The position numbers and the translations under genes were made by a program. From Yersinia proxima (GTDB lineage Bacteria > Pseudomonadota > Gammaproteobacteria > Enterobacterales > Enterobacteriaceae): a stretch of DNA of 64,000 nucleotides. The stretch spans positions 248,001 through 312,000 of the forward strand of contig NZ_CABHYG010000001.1 of assembly GCF_902170785.1 (NCBI RefSeq), written 5' to 3'. Within the stretch, counting starts at the first letter, position 1, and every line of letters starts with the position of its first letter. Positions 45,675 through 54,034 of the stretch are shown piece by piece. The notes under the pieces were generated by a model. That model saw only the letters and a list, made by a program, of their open reading frames with translations. It made no database searches and was not told where the DNA came from.

Positions 45675-47372
45675 TTATTTCTTCGATACCTTATAATTTT
45701 TGATAAACAAAACATCTAAACCACAATTCAAAAATAGATCAATTGCATCTTTGGGTGTTTCTACTATTGGCATACCTTTAATATTGAGTGAAGTATTCAG
45801 CAATAGAGGTATTCTAGTCTTTTCGAAAAAAGAAGTTATCAATTTATGGAATTTTCTGTTGATATCTTTTTTAACAGTTTGAACACGAGCACTTCCATCA
45901 ACATGGACTATTGAAGGAAGGTCCGTTCGATATTGTTCTTTTACATAGGCAATGAATAACATGTAGTCACTGTCATGATTTAAGTGGAAATATCCCTGCA
46001 TTTTTTCATGTAAAATCGCGGGCGCAAAAGGTCGGAAATCCTCGCGAAACTTCACATTGGCATTAATGTGATCTTTCATCTGTATGCTGCGAGGATCGGC
46101 AAGAATACTTCTGTTACCCAATGCGCGCGGCCCGAATTCAGACTCTCCCTGGAACCATGCAATGACCTGACCAGATGCAATAGAGTCAGCTGCTATGACT
46201 TCAATATTTTCGCAGTAAGTGTATTCAATCTTATCGCTGTGTTTTTCCAGTTCAGTTATTACACTACTATCATTATAGTTCTTACCAAAAAATGGCGAAC
46301 CCGTATGTTTGACTCGTTCTTTTTTAAGGACTTCCAGCCAACCATAATAACAACACCCGATGGAAAGACCATTGTCACCCGCCGCAGGTTGAATATATAA
46401 GTTATCAAAATTACAGCCATTAATGAGCTTTTCATTCGCAGTGGCATTTAACGCAACCCCTCCGGCATAAGCGAAGTTCTTCATAGGATGAAGTTGATAG
46501 TAATAGTTAAACAGGTAGAATAAAGCCTCTTCAAGTTTGGTTTGTGCCCAATAGGCCAAGTCTGCATAATATTGGAAGTTATTCCGAAAATGTGCTGGAT
46601 CAGTATTTAACAATGGATCAATATTTGTCCACCAGTCATTCCGTAATATTATTTTTCCTGAATTGAAAAAGAACGGTTGCCAATCAATCGCATTTGCTCT
46701 GCCATAGGGCGCCAGACCCATTAATTTGCCCGCACAGTCAAGTTCACCAAAAATATATAAGGCAATGCCTTCGTAAAATTCACCGATAGAATTTTCTATT
46801 TCCCATGTGGAAACGGGATAGATCTTTCTATCCTTTCGATTAACCCAGCGGGAAAAGTCTTTAAAGATGGGCAGCATTTTGCCATTTTGATACACGTAGT
46901 AACTGCATGTTTCCCAATAACGGTAACGATTATTATAATGAATATTATTAGAGCCGCAGGCATTATCATTAATATCATTACAGTTATCTACGCTGCCACC
47001 ATGCCCATCAATAACCACAACTCCCATATCATCAAAAGGAGATGTGCCTACTGCGCTATAAGCATGTGCCAGGTGATGTGAAAGTGTTACCACAGGAACC
47101 ATAGGAGGTAAGATCCTATTTTTACGGTATTCTAATTGCTCACTAAAGATTGGATTATGCGAATTTTGTTCTACGATTAATGTCAGATCATTATATTCAA
47201 TACCCGCAGCGTCTAAACAATATTGAATAGTATAATTATCATTAAAACCATCATGTTTTACTCTTGATATTCTTTCTTTTTCTATTGCAAATATAATCTC
47301 TCCATCTTTCATTAAACAGCTTGAACCATCATGGGATAGGGCAGTGCCAAGAATGTAAATGGGTTTATGCAT
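45675..47372 (-). CDS. NodU/CmcH/TobZ-family O-carbamoyltransferase
   Basis: A 565-residue protein that should transfer a carbamoyl group from carbamoyl phosphate, via carbamoyl-AMP, to a hydroxyl of a sugar or antibiotic. The N-terminal Kae1-like domain begins YILGTALSHDGSSCLMKDGE and has the metal-binding LSHHLAHAYSAVGTSP (about residues 98-113) and VVVIDGHGGSVDN. The YrdC-like domain ends with ESEFGPRALGNRSILADPRS and KFREDFRPFAPAIL. It is full length for the family. It sits between the GMC oxidoreductase and the terminal glycosyltransferase, all on one strand with short gaps. Confidence 0.92.
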   Translation of the reverse strand: MHKPIYILGTALSHDGSSCLMKDGEIIFAIEKERISRVKHDGFNDNYTIQYCLDAAGIEYNDLTLIVEQNSHNPIFSEQLEYRKNRILPPMVPVVTLSHHLAHAYSAVGTSPFDDMGVVVIDGHGGSVDNCNDINDNACGSNNIHYNNRYRYWETCSYYVYQNGKMLPIFKDFSRWVNRKDRKIYPVSTWEIENSIGEFYEGIALYIFGELDCAGKLMGLAPYGRANAIDWQPFFFNSGKIILRNDWWTNIDPLLNTDPAHFRNNFQYYADLAYWAQTKLEEALFYLFNYYYQLHPMKNFAYAGGVALNATANEKLINGCNFDNLYIQPAAGDNGLSIGCCYYGWLEVLKKERVKHTGSPFFGKNYNDSSVITELEKHSDKIEYTYCENIEVIAADSIASGQVIAWFQGESEFGPRALGNRSILADPRSIQMKDHINANVKFREDFRPFAPAILHEKMQGYFHLNHDSDYMLFIAYVKEQYRTDLPSIVHVDGSARVQTVKKDINRKFHKLITSFFEKTRIPLLLNTSLNIKGMPIVETPKDAIDLFLNCGLDVLFIKNYKVSKK

Positions 47373-47402
47373 AATTAATATCCTTATTAATTTATGATAG
47401 AG

Positions 47403-48902
47403 TCAGTTAAGTATATAAGCGAGGCGCCGAGACAGTGCGAGTGTCGTTAATGACGGGTTGGCAGCACCGGGGCGTGGAAATGTACTAGGGCCGATAGCAA
47501 ATAAATTACTTATTTGGTTAAACTCATGATTTTCATTTAATACAATGCCTAAAGGGAGTGTACTACTTTCATGGTTTTCAGTGCCTAGGGGGCTAATCCA
47601 CGTAGTTGGGACATTGTAATTGACGACTCTTGATGGTGAGCGAAATTGGCTGTGTACATCTCCCATTGTGCGGGCATGTATGATAAATCCGTCATCAAAA
47701 TTTAAAGGTTTAAATGGGATGTTTGTATTTTTACATATTTCTCGCCAGAATATATTTAATTCATACTTTTCTTTTTTTATCAATATATTGTCTGTGTGAA
47801 TTAAATTACAACTAATATCCAATGGTATTGACTCATGCTGTTTTTTTATAGTGATACTTCCTTGGGTTGATGGGATTTGTTCACCCATTGCCCACGCCTC
47901 TAATTCAATACCAAAATCTGAATGGCCGATTGTAAAAAATAAATTGAATCTTTCATCAGATATGCTATGGCTAAAAAATATAGTATCAGGATTACTCTCA
48001 ATTAACTGACTTATTGTAGATGGAACATTATCATATTCAAATGTAACATTAAATCCTTGAACAATATGGTCAACAAGGCCTGTTATTTTTTTCTCCATAA
48101 AATTTCCCGTATCATAAAGTGCTTGAGTGGCTAAGCGTGAATTTTCTATTGTCCCTAAAGCAAGCACACATTTATCTGATAATATGTGATGTACCTCATT
48201 GGATTCTATATTTCTTAACTTGGCTCCAACACATTTTCCATTTTTAATAATTAGTTCTTCTGCTTCATATCCGGAGATGATAATTGGTGGCTTTTCGAGT
48301 TTGTTATCTTCTTTCCAATAAGATAAAGGAGAATAGGCTTCCCAGCGATCAGCATCTTCAAGTGTTCTGGTCGCTTGAGGTACGATCTGAAATTCAAAAT
48401 GAGAAAGTTTGAACCGATAATCTGCATTATAGTTTTTTTCAGCCCACGCCAATATGTCAGACTGTACCAGGGTGTAAAGAGGAGGCCCTCCTAACCAGTT
48501 TTCTGTTAAATCACTGACAATATTTGCTGGCCAATACCTGAGTGTATCGGATGCTATTGGCAAGATAACGCCATGCCAATAGAGTGAGCGGCCGCCGACT
48601 CTTCGTCGCAAACATGTTCCTTTTGAAAAGTGAGGTTCACTTAACGATCGCCATGAGCGGTAGGCATATTTATCGGATTGTTCATTCTTCCAAAATTCAT
48701 TAGCTCGTAGATATTCTTCTCCTGCATTTATATGATTGCAATCTTCAGCCGGTCCAGCTTCTATAACAATATTCTCTACTTCTCTGGTGTGTAAATGTTT
48801 AGCTAACTCTAAACCTGACATACCACCACCGAGTATAAGAATGTTAACTTTGTCAGGAATATCAGCTATATTTTTTGATAGACTCGTCGATACGATACTC
48901 AT
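47403..48902 (-). CDS. GMC-type FAD-dependent oxidoreductase
   Basis: A 499-residue flavoenzyme. The FAD-binding Rossmann motif is NILILGGGMSGLELAKHLHT followed by VIEAGP. The GMC substrate entrance is RRRVGGRSLYWHGVILP. The C-terminal signature is NLFAIGPSTFPRPGAANPSL, with an upstream His (IIHARTMGDVHSQF) in the usual active-site region. The family oxidises alcohols, including sugar primary alcohols; paromamine 6'-dehydrogenases of aminoglycoside pathways are members. It likely oxidises a hydroxyl on the cluster's product. AT-rich codon use. 30 bases separate it from the carbamoyltransferase. Confidence 0.82.
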   Translation of the reverse strand: MSIVSTSLSKNIADIPDKVNILILGGGMSGLELAKHLHTREVENIVIEAGPAEDCNHINAGEEYLRANEFWKNEQSDKYAYRSWRSLSEPHFSKGTCLRRRVGGRSLYWHGVILPIASDTLRYWPANIVSDLTENWLGGPPLYTLVQSDILAWAEKNYNADYRFKLSHFEFQIVPQATRTLEDADRWEAYSPLSYWKEDNKLEKPPIIISGYEAEELIIKNGKCVGAKLRNIESNEVHHILSDKCVLALGTIENSRLATQALYDTGNFMEKKITGLVDHIVQGFNVTFEYDNVPSTISQLIESNPDTIFFSHSISDERFNLFFTIGHSDFGIELEAWAMGEQIPSTQGSITIKKQHESIPLDISCNLIHTDNILIKKEKYELNIFWREICKNTNIPFKPLNFDDGFIIHARTMGDVHSQFRSPSRVVNYNVPTTWISPLGTENHESSTLPLGIVLNENHEFNQISNLFAIGPSTFPRPGAANPSLTTLALSRRLAYILN

Positions 48903-48925
48903 TGTAAACCCTCCGCTAAAAAATT

Positions 48926-50368
48926 TTATTTAGAAATAAGTGGAGTTGCATTCAAATTACATGATGTGTCTTGCAGTTTATGTATAAAATCTTGCCATGG
49001 TCCTTTAGGGAATTTTGAATTAACCAGAAGTTTATTACTGGATAATCGTATTTTAATTTCTGTTTCTCCGGCGGCCAGCATACGCATCCATTCAAATAAC
49101 TGTTGAGCTGCTTCATTAGGACTGTCTGGTCTGACTTTTATATGATAATATTCTGAACCATAAAATTCGGTGAAAGCTGTGTACTCTGTAACCGCGCAAG
49201 GAATGCTTGCAATAGCGGCAAGGGCTGGGCCTAAGCCGACACTTTCAACATTTTCCACATTAGGAGTAAATAAAACGGCACCTGATAATGCATGACAAAT
49301 TATAAGCAAATCAACTTCATCTAAATACCATTTATTGTCTTCACTCTTATATGTTTGAAGCGGAACCTCATCTAAAAAAATGATGTCATTAGTAAGAAGT
49401 AATTCATCCACCTGGACTTTTAGACAATGAGCGTACTCAGGATCCTCATTCATATTTCCAAATATAAGTAATTTCGGTGGAGGGAATCCTTTATTTTTAT
49501 AAATATTCAGTAATGCACTGAAAACATTAATGGAAATTTCAATACCTTTTACTCGGAATACCCGAACGGGAACAATAATGATTGATGAGCCTGCAGGGAT
49601 ATTATGCTGATTTAAAAACTCACTATGAATATCATTAAATCCAGATTTATCCATACAGGGAAGAATATTAGGAATAACATTTGCTATCAGTTCCGTTGGG
49701 TAATGTTTGGATTCATTTGCCAAAGCCTCAGAGGCAACTATCCATTTAGTGTAGGTATTATTCTGTGGTATCGGTGTTAAGATATTTGGTTTTTGGGGAT
49801 ACAATCTTTCAGTCTGTTCATAAATAGCATAACTACCAAAAAGATCATGATCCCAGAAAATAACACCTCCATAACCCTTTTTTTTCCAATAATTCTTGGC
49901 AACATTATGAATAGCCAAATTAACTGGAACAGCATCTGAAAGCGTCATGTTTAAAGCAAAAAGCCAGTCAACTTCATTGTCTTCAAGCCAATTAAGGAAA
50001 TAGTTTTGATAGTATTCTGAAATTAAAAGTATAATTTTCTTAAGTTCTATTATTTCTGATTCTTTCAACGATTCATATTGGGCAACTTTACTTCTTATTT
50101 TAGTAAAATCATTGCCAAAGTCTTCGTTTCTTATTTCATATTGATTGATAGAACTAACTTTCATCCATGTTGGATAGTACGATTCATGACTACCATTAGG
50201 GAAGAAATTAACTTTATCTGGTCGCCATGAAAACCCAAGATCTGTTGGTATTTCATTAATTATAATATTATTGTTTATTGCTATTTCAGCTACATTTCTG
50301 AATATGGTCAATAGACCACTGGTAGGAAGGCCGTCTCCTGATATAATCGCCCATTTCATTTTTTTCAT
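48926..50368 (-). CDS. Probable GT-B glycosyltransferase
   Basis: A 480-residue protein beginning MKKMKWAIISGDGLPTSGLL. That N-terminal strand-loop is typical of GT-B enzymes, with a following long acceptor lobe (DEVDLLIICHALSGAVLFTP). The donor lobe contains IIIVPVRVFRVKGIEISINV (the R-x4-K donor phosphate site) and ENVESVGLGPALAAIASIPC with CAVTEYTAFTEFYGSE. It resembles the GT4 family but is divergent. It is the second glycosyltransferase of the cluster, 23 bases before the GMC gene. Substrates unknown. Confidence 0.7.
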   Translation of the reverse strand: MKKMKWAIISGDGLPTSGLLTIFRNVAEIAINNNIIINEIPTDLGFSWRPDKVNFFPNGSHESYYPTWMKVSSINQYEIRNEDFGNDFTKIRSKVAQYESLKESEIIELKKIILLISEYYQNYFLNWLEDNEVDWLFALNMTLSDAVPVNLAIHNVAKNYWKKKGYGGVIFWDHDLFGSYAIYEQTERLYPQKPNILTPIPQNNTYTKWIVASEALANESKHYPTELIANVIPNILPCMDKSGFNDIHSEFLNQHNIPAGSSIIIVPVRVFRVKGIEISINVFSALLNIYKNKGFPPPKLLIFGNMNEDPEYAHCLKVQVDELLLTNDIIFLDEVPLQTYKSEDNKWYLDEVDLLIICHALSGAVLFTPNVENVESVGLGPALAAIASIPCAVTEYTAFTEFYGSEYYHIKVRPDSPNEAAQQLFEWMRMLAAGETEIKIRLSSNKLLVNSKFPKGPWQDFIHKLQDTSCNLNATPLISK

Positions 50369-50384
50369 TATTTAACTCCTTATG

Positions 50385-51584
50385 TCATATATCTAGTCGA
50401 ATTGACTTTTCTGATAAAACACTAATTAATGAAAATATTAATATGCAACTAAAAAATATAGCAATAAAAGCAATCCTCAATGATGTAACATCTGCTAAAA
50501 TACCGATTAGTGGAGGGGATATAAGTAAGCCTAGCCTTGACACCCATGTGGCGAAAGTAACTCCACTAGTTGTGTTTATATTTGGTAATTGCCCAATAAA
50601 TGATATTATTAATGGGAATGTGACAGATATTCCTAATCCAATGAGAGAAAAACCTAGTATGGTAAAAAAAGATGAGTGAATATTTATTACTAATAACATC
50701 CCAAATGCAGATGTTATAATTCCTGATTTTAATATTATTATTTTTCCAAACTTATTTGTAAAATAATCACCAAAAATACGGCCTATTACCATGAATATTT
50801 GGCATGCAAGATAAGGTAATCCAGAAATAACGAGTGAAACATTGTAATTATCTTTCATATATATTGCACCCCAAATGCTTGCAGTTTCTTCTATACCACA
50901 TGTAAATACAAGTATGATTAACGCAATGATATATGGGTTTTTTTCTTGTGGATTAGTTGTTTTCTGAATTTTCCCACAAAAATAAATATCACTTCTCATA
51001 TGGTTGGCTTGAAATGAAAAAATATAAATAGTTATCATAACCAAATTTATAATTAATAATGTAATGCTAAATTCCTTTATCGAAAATTCCAGACCAATAG
51101 CTGTGATAGCAACTAATCCTCCCCATATTGTGCCGATGCTACCTGCTCCGTGAAGTCGATTTATCAAACTTTTCCCGTATGATTTTTGTATATTGAGTGC
51201 TTGTATATTAATACAAGTATCACCCCAAGAATCAAAGACACCAAACATAAAAAGCAATAATGTTATCTCATACCATGATGATGAAAATGCAATTGTTGAT
51301 ATAAGAATAATTAATGATAAAAATGTTATATTAGTAGCAAAATACAGACCAGTAACCTTGATAAGTTTCTTAGATAATAAACCGAAAATTATAGACCCGG
51401 CTGGTATCGCTGACATCATAATACCTACCATGTAATTACTAAGAGCAAATTTTTCTCTTAAATCTGGGATCCATGGAACCAGGCTAGCATAGGCAACTCC
51501 ATGGATAAAAAATAGTATCGATAATATGACACTTTGCTTTTTTGCATTTTTAATTGTCATTAAATTAATTTCACATGAAACCAT
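50385..51584 (-). CDS. MFS transporter, probable product exporter
   Basis: A 399-residue major facilitator protein with 12 helices. VYASLVPWIPDLREKFALS-like sequence follows helix 1, and FGLLSKKLIKVTGLYFATNI contains the loop 2-3 basic motif region. FGVFDSWGDTCINIQALNIQ resembles the FucP/YbjJ-type subgroup. Likely exports the cluster product or gives self-protection; import is also possible. It starts two bases after the dioxygenase stop, so it is translationally linked; the internal Met at residue 9 is an alternative start. Very AT-rich. Confidence 0.82.
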   Translation of the reverse strand: MVSCEINLMTIKNAKKQSVILSILFFIHGVAYASLVPWIPDLREKFALSNYMVGIMMSAIPAGSIIFGLLSKKLIKVTGLYFATNITFLSLIILISTIAFSSSWYEITLLLFMFGVFDSWGDTCINIQALNIQKSYGKSLINRLHGAGSIGTIWGGLVAITAIGLEFSIKEFSITLLIINLVMITIYIFSFQANHMRSDIYFCGKIQKTTNPQEKNPYIIALIILVFTCGIEETASIWGAIYMKDNYNVSLVISGLPYLACQIFMVIGRIFGDYFTNKFGKIIILKSGIITSAFGMLLVINIHSSFFTILGFSLIGLGISVTFPLIISFIGQLPNINTTSGVTFATWVSRLGLLISPPLIGILADVTSLRIAFIAIFFSCILIFSLISVLSEKSIRLDI

Positions 51585-51586
51585 AG

Positions 51587-52453
51587 TTATGATGCGTAAT
51601 TGAAATCAAATCCCAATATATTTCTGTAACCTATTTTAAGTGATGGTTCTTTTAATTTTATTGGTGTGACTTGGTGCCAAATAGTTGAGTTTTTGTCTAT
51701 ATGAAATAAACCCTCACCACACTCTAAAGTGTGTGATTTAATAAGAGTGTCTTTTTTTGTACAGTATAATTTACTAGTGCCTCCTTCAATATTGTATTTA
51801 TCGATAACTAATGCGGATACAATATAGTTGCTCCCATCCTGATGTAAACCTTCTGGTGAGTTGGATGCGGTGAGAGTGGAGTTATCAATAATTAAAGATA
51901 TTTGATGGCAAGTGACTTCAACTTTTTTCAGTTTTCTATTCGGTTCACATTCGGATAGCATCTCGACGAGATTTTTAATCAATATCTTTAATATTGGAGA
52001 ATGGCACACTGCGTGCTCCATAGGAGCAAAACGGCGTATGAGCTTTCTTAAATCTAACTGGTGGTCAGCCTGTTGAGTAAAATTAACTAACTGGGGAAGG
52101 TCAACATTGTTAACTTCCCATTTATTATCAATGCACTCAACCATGAATTGACTAATACTTCTTTTTCTAAAAGGTTTACAGGCATAAAAAATTTTTTTAT
52201 TAGGTACAGATAAGGAGGATATTAGATTTTGAATACTCTCAGGGACTGAGTTGTTATCAAGGTAGTGTTGAGCCCCCTGCAAAATTATTTTTCTGTGTTT
52301 GAAGTTTTTACTAATAAGAAATCTTAATTGAGATAGCTTTATATCATTAATATCCCAAATTAATTTGTCAAATGACAATTCATCTTTGATTGATTTTATA
52401 TTTAATCCAAACTCATCTATATTGAACTTAACAATATTATGTTTAATTTCCAT
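51587..52453 (-). CDS. 2OG-Fe(II) dioxygenase (amino-acid-hydroxylase-like)
   Basis: A 288-residue protein and the first gene of the cluster. Its C-terminal half carries the iron facial triad: H-x-D in SPEGLHQDGSNYIVSALVID and a distal His in FHIDKNSTIWHQVTPIKLK; a basic residue near the end (KIGYRN) could bind 2-oxoglutarate. The layout recalls the 2OG-Fe dioxygenase family of L-isoleucine 4-hydroxylase. The N-terminal 120 residues are not recognisable. It probably hydroxylates an amino acid or the assembled product. Its upstream spacer is AT-rich and should hold the cluster promoter. Confidence 0.75.
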   Translation of the reverse strand: MEIKHNIVKFNIDEFGLNIKSIKDELSFDKLIWDINDIKLSQLRFLISKNFKHRKIILQGAQHYLDNNSVPESIQNLISSLSVPNKKIFYACKPFRKRSISQFMVECIDNKWEVNNVDLPQLVNFTQQADHQLDLRKLIRRFAPMEHAVCHSPILKILIKNLVEMLSECEPNRKLKKVEVTCHQISLIIDNSTLTASNSPEGLHQDGSNYIVSALVIDKYNIEGGTSKLYCTKKDTLIKSHTLECGEGLFHIDKNSTIWHQVTPIKLKEPSLKIGYRNILGFDFNYAS

Positions 52454-52946
52454 GGTATTAATATCCTGTTAATTATATCTACATTAGTGCGTTATATTAA
52501 TTAGAGTAATAAATTAAAAATTATAATTTATTGTTGGCTGACGAGTTTTAATGTTTTTTTATTTTGTCATTTTTATATCTCAAAGATTTCTTTTCAGCAA
52601 TCCTTTATGAATAAAAATAAAAACATATGTTTATTTAATTATGTATTGTTGATGTTTTTTTATCTATGATTATATATAGAGATATTTAATAAGTAACTTC
52701 TTAGAGTAATTTATTTAATTTAGTGGTTTATGTAAGTGGTGATGTCTTTAATTTCCATTACTCAGCTTAAGTTGGGAAATCTTTCTTTATATTATTTTCA
52801 TAATAATTACGAAAATGTGATGTAAGTAAATGGAATGGTGTTTCATTTTGTGTATCATTATTTCAATGTTAAAGTTATCTTTACATTGTAAATAATAACG
52901 CAACGTGAGTTTAATCTGGCGAATATTAGTCACTAAGGATCACGAA
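52454..52946. promoter_or_regulatory. Divergent AT-rich spacer with a KdgR-like box
   Basis: This 490-base spacer separates the minus-strand cluster from the pectinesterase. AATGGAATGGTGTTTCATTT at 52829-52848 matches 16 of 20 positions of the KdgR operator consensus as I recall it (AATGAAACATTGTTTCATTT). No gene is visible. Confidence 0.55.
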
Positions 52947-54032
52947 ATGCCAATTCATTTTCTGAGTAAAGCGCTATTGTTAGGGTTGATGTCATTTTCT
53001 GTCTTGGGCGGAGCGAATGCTGCGCAGTATAATGCCGTGGTTTCTACCACTCCTCAGCGAGACGAGTTCTCCTCGATTAATGCAGCACTGAAGTCGGCCC
53101 CTGCAGATGAGTCTCCTTTCGTCATCTTCTTGAAGAATGGAGTTTATACTGAACGGCTAGAGGTAACTCGTAGTCATGTCACCCTGAAAGGAGAGAGCCG
53201 GGATGGTACTGTGATCGGTGCCGATACTGCGGCGGGAATGCTTAATCCACAAGGCGAGAAATGGGGAACTTCCGGTAGTAGCACTGTGCTGGTTAATGCC
53301 CCGAACTTTACAGCAGAAAATTTAACTATCCGTAATGATTTTGATTTTCCGGCCAATAAAAAGAAAGCGGATACTGATCCAACGAAATTAAAAGATACTC
53401 AAGCGGTGGCACTATTATTAGCGGAAAATAGTGATAAGGCACGTTTTAATAAAGTAAAACTGGAAGGCTACCAGGATACGCTTTATAGCAAAACCGGCAG
53501 CCGGAGTTATTTCACTGACTGTGAAATCAGTGGTCATGTTGATTTTATTTTTGGCTCGGGTATCACAGTATTTGATAATTGCAATATCGTGGCGCGAGAT
53601 CGAAGCGATATCGAGCCGCCTTATGGCTATATCACAGCCCCGAGTACATTAAAGACTTCACCTTATGGTCTGATATTTATTAATAGCCGATTGACCAAAG
53701 AGCCCGGTGTTCCCGCCAACAGTTTTGCTTTAGGGCGTCCATGGCATCCGACAACCACTTTTGCTGATGGTCGTTATGCCGATCCGGCGGCAATTGGTCA
53801 GGCGGTATTTATCAATACGACGATGGATGATCATATTTACGGTTGGGATAAAATGTCTGGCAAAGATAAACAAGGCGAGAAAATTTGGTTCTATCCGCAA
53901 GATTCACGTTTCTTTGAGGCGAATAGTCAGGGGCCGGGAGCAGCGATTAACGAGGGACGCCGCCAGTTATCGGCGGAGCAACTTAAAGCATTCACGTTAC
54001 CTATGATTTTCCCTGACTGGGCAGTTCATTGA
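52947..54032 (+). CDS. pemA: Secreted pectinesterase
   Basis: About 361 residues from the ATG at 52947 (AAGGATCAC upstream); the frame opens at 52905. Signal peptide SKALLLGLMSFSVLGGANAA is followed by a right-handed beta-helix of the CE8 family, which removes methyl groups from pectin. Active-site features are intact: GYQDTLYSK and GHVDFIFGSG with the two catalytic Asp, and the Arg of LGRPWHP. Export to periplasm or outside is expected. A KdgR-like box lies 100 bases upstream. It converges on dhaR with only two bases between stops. The gene symbol is by family. Confidence 0.88.
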   Translation: MPIHFLSKALLLGLMSFSVLGGANAAQYNAVVSTTPQRDEFSSINAALKSAPADESPFVIFLKNGVYTERLEVTRSHVTLKGESRDGTVIGADTAAGMLNPQGEKWGTSGSSTVLVNAPNFTAENLTIRNDFDFPANKKKADTDPTKLKDTQAVALLLAENSDKARFNKVKLEGYQDTLYSKTGSRSYFTDCEISGHVDFIFGSGITVFDNCNIVARDRSDIEPPYGYITAPSTLKTSPYGLIFINSRLTKEPGVPANSFALGRPWHPTTTFADGRYADPAAIGQAVFINTTMDDHIYGWDKMSGKDKQGEKIWFYPQDSRFFEANSQGPGAAINEGRRQLSAEQLKAFTLPMIFPDWAVH

Positions 54033-54034
54033 AA

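Noticed and set aside
44278-52453. Reading the cluster as an O-antigen or capsule locus
   Set aside because: There is no flippase, polymerase, chain-length regulator or sugar-nucleotide gene. The MFS, dioxygenase, GMC enzyme and carbamoyltransferase fit a small-molecule pathway better.
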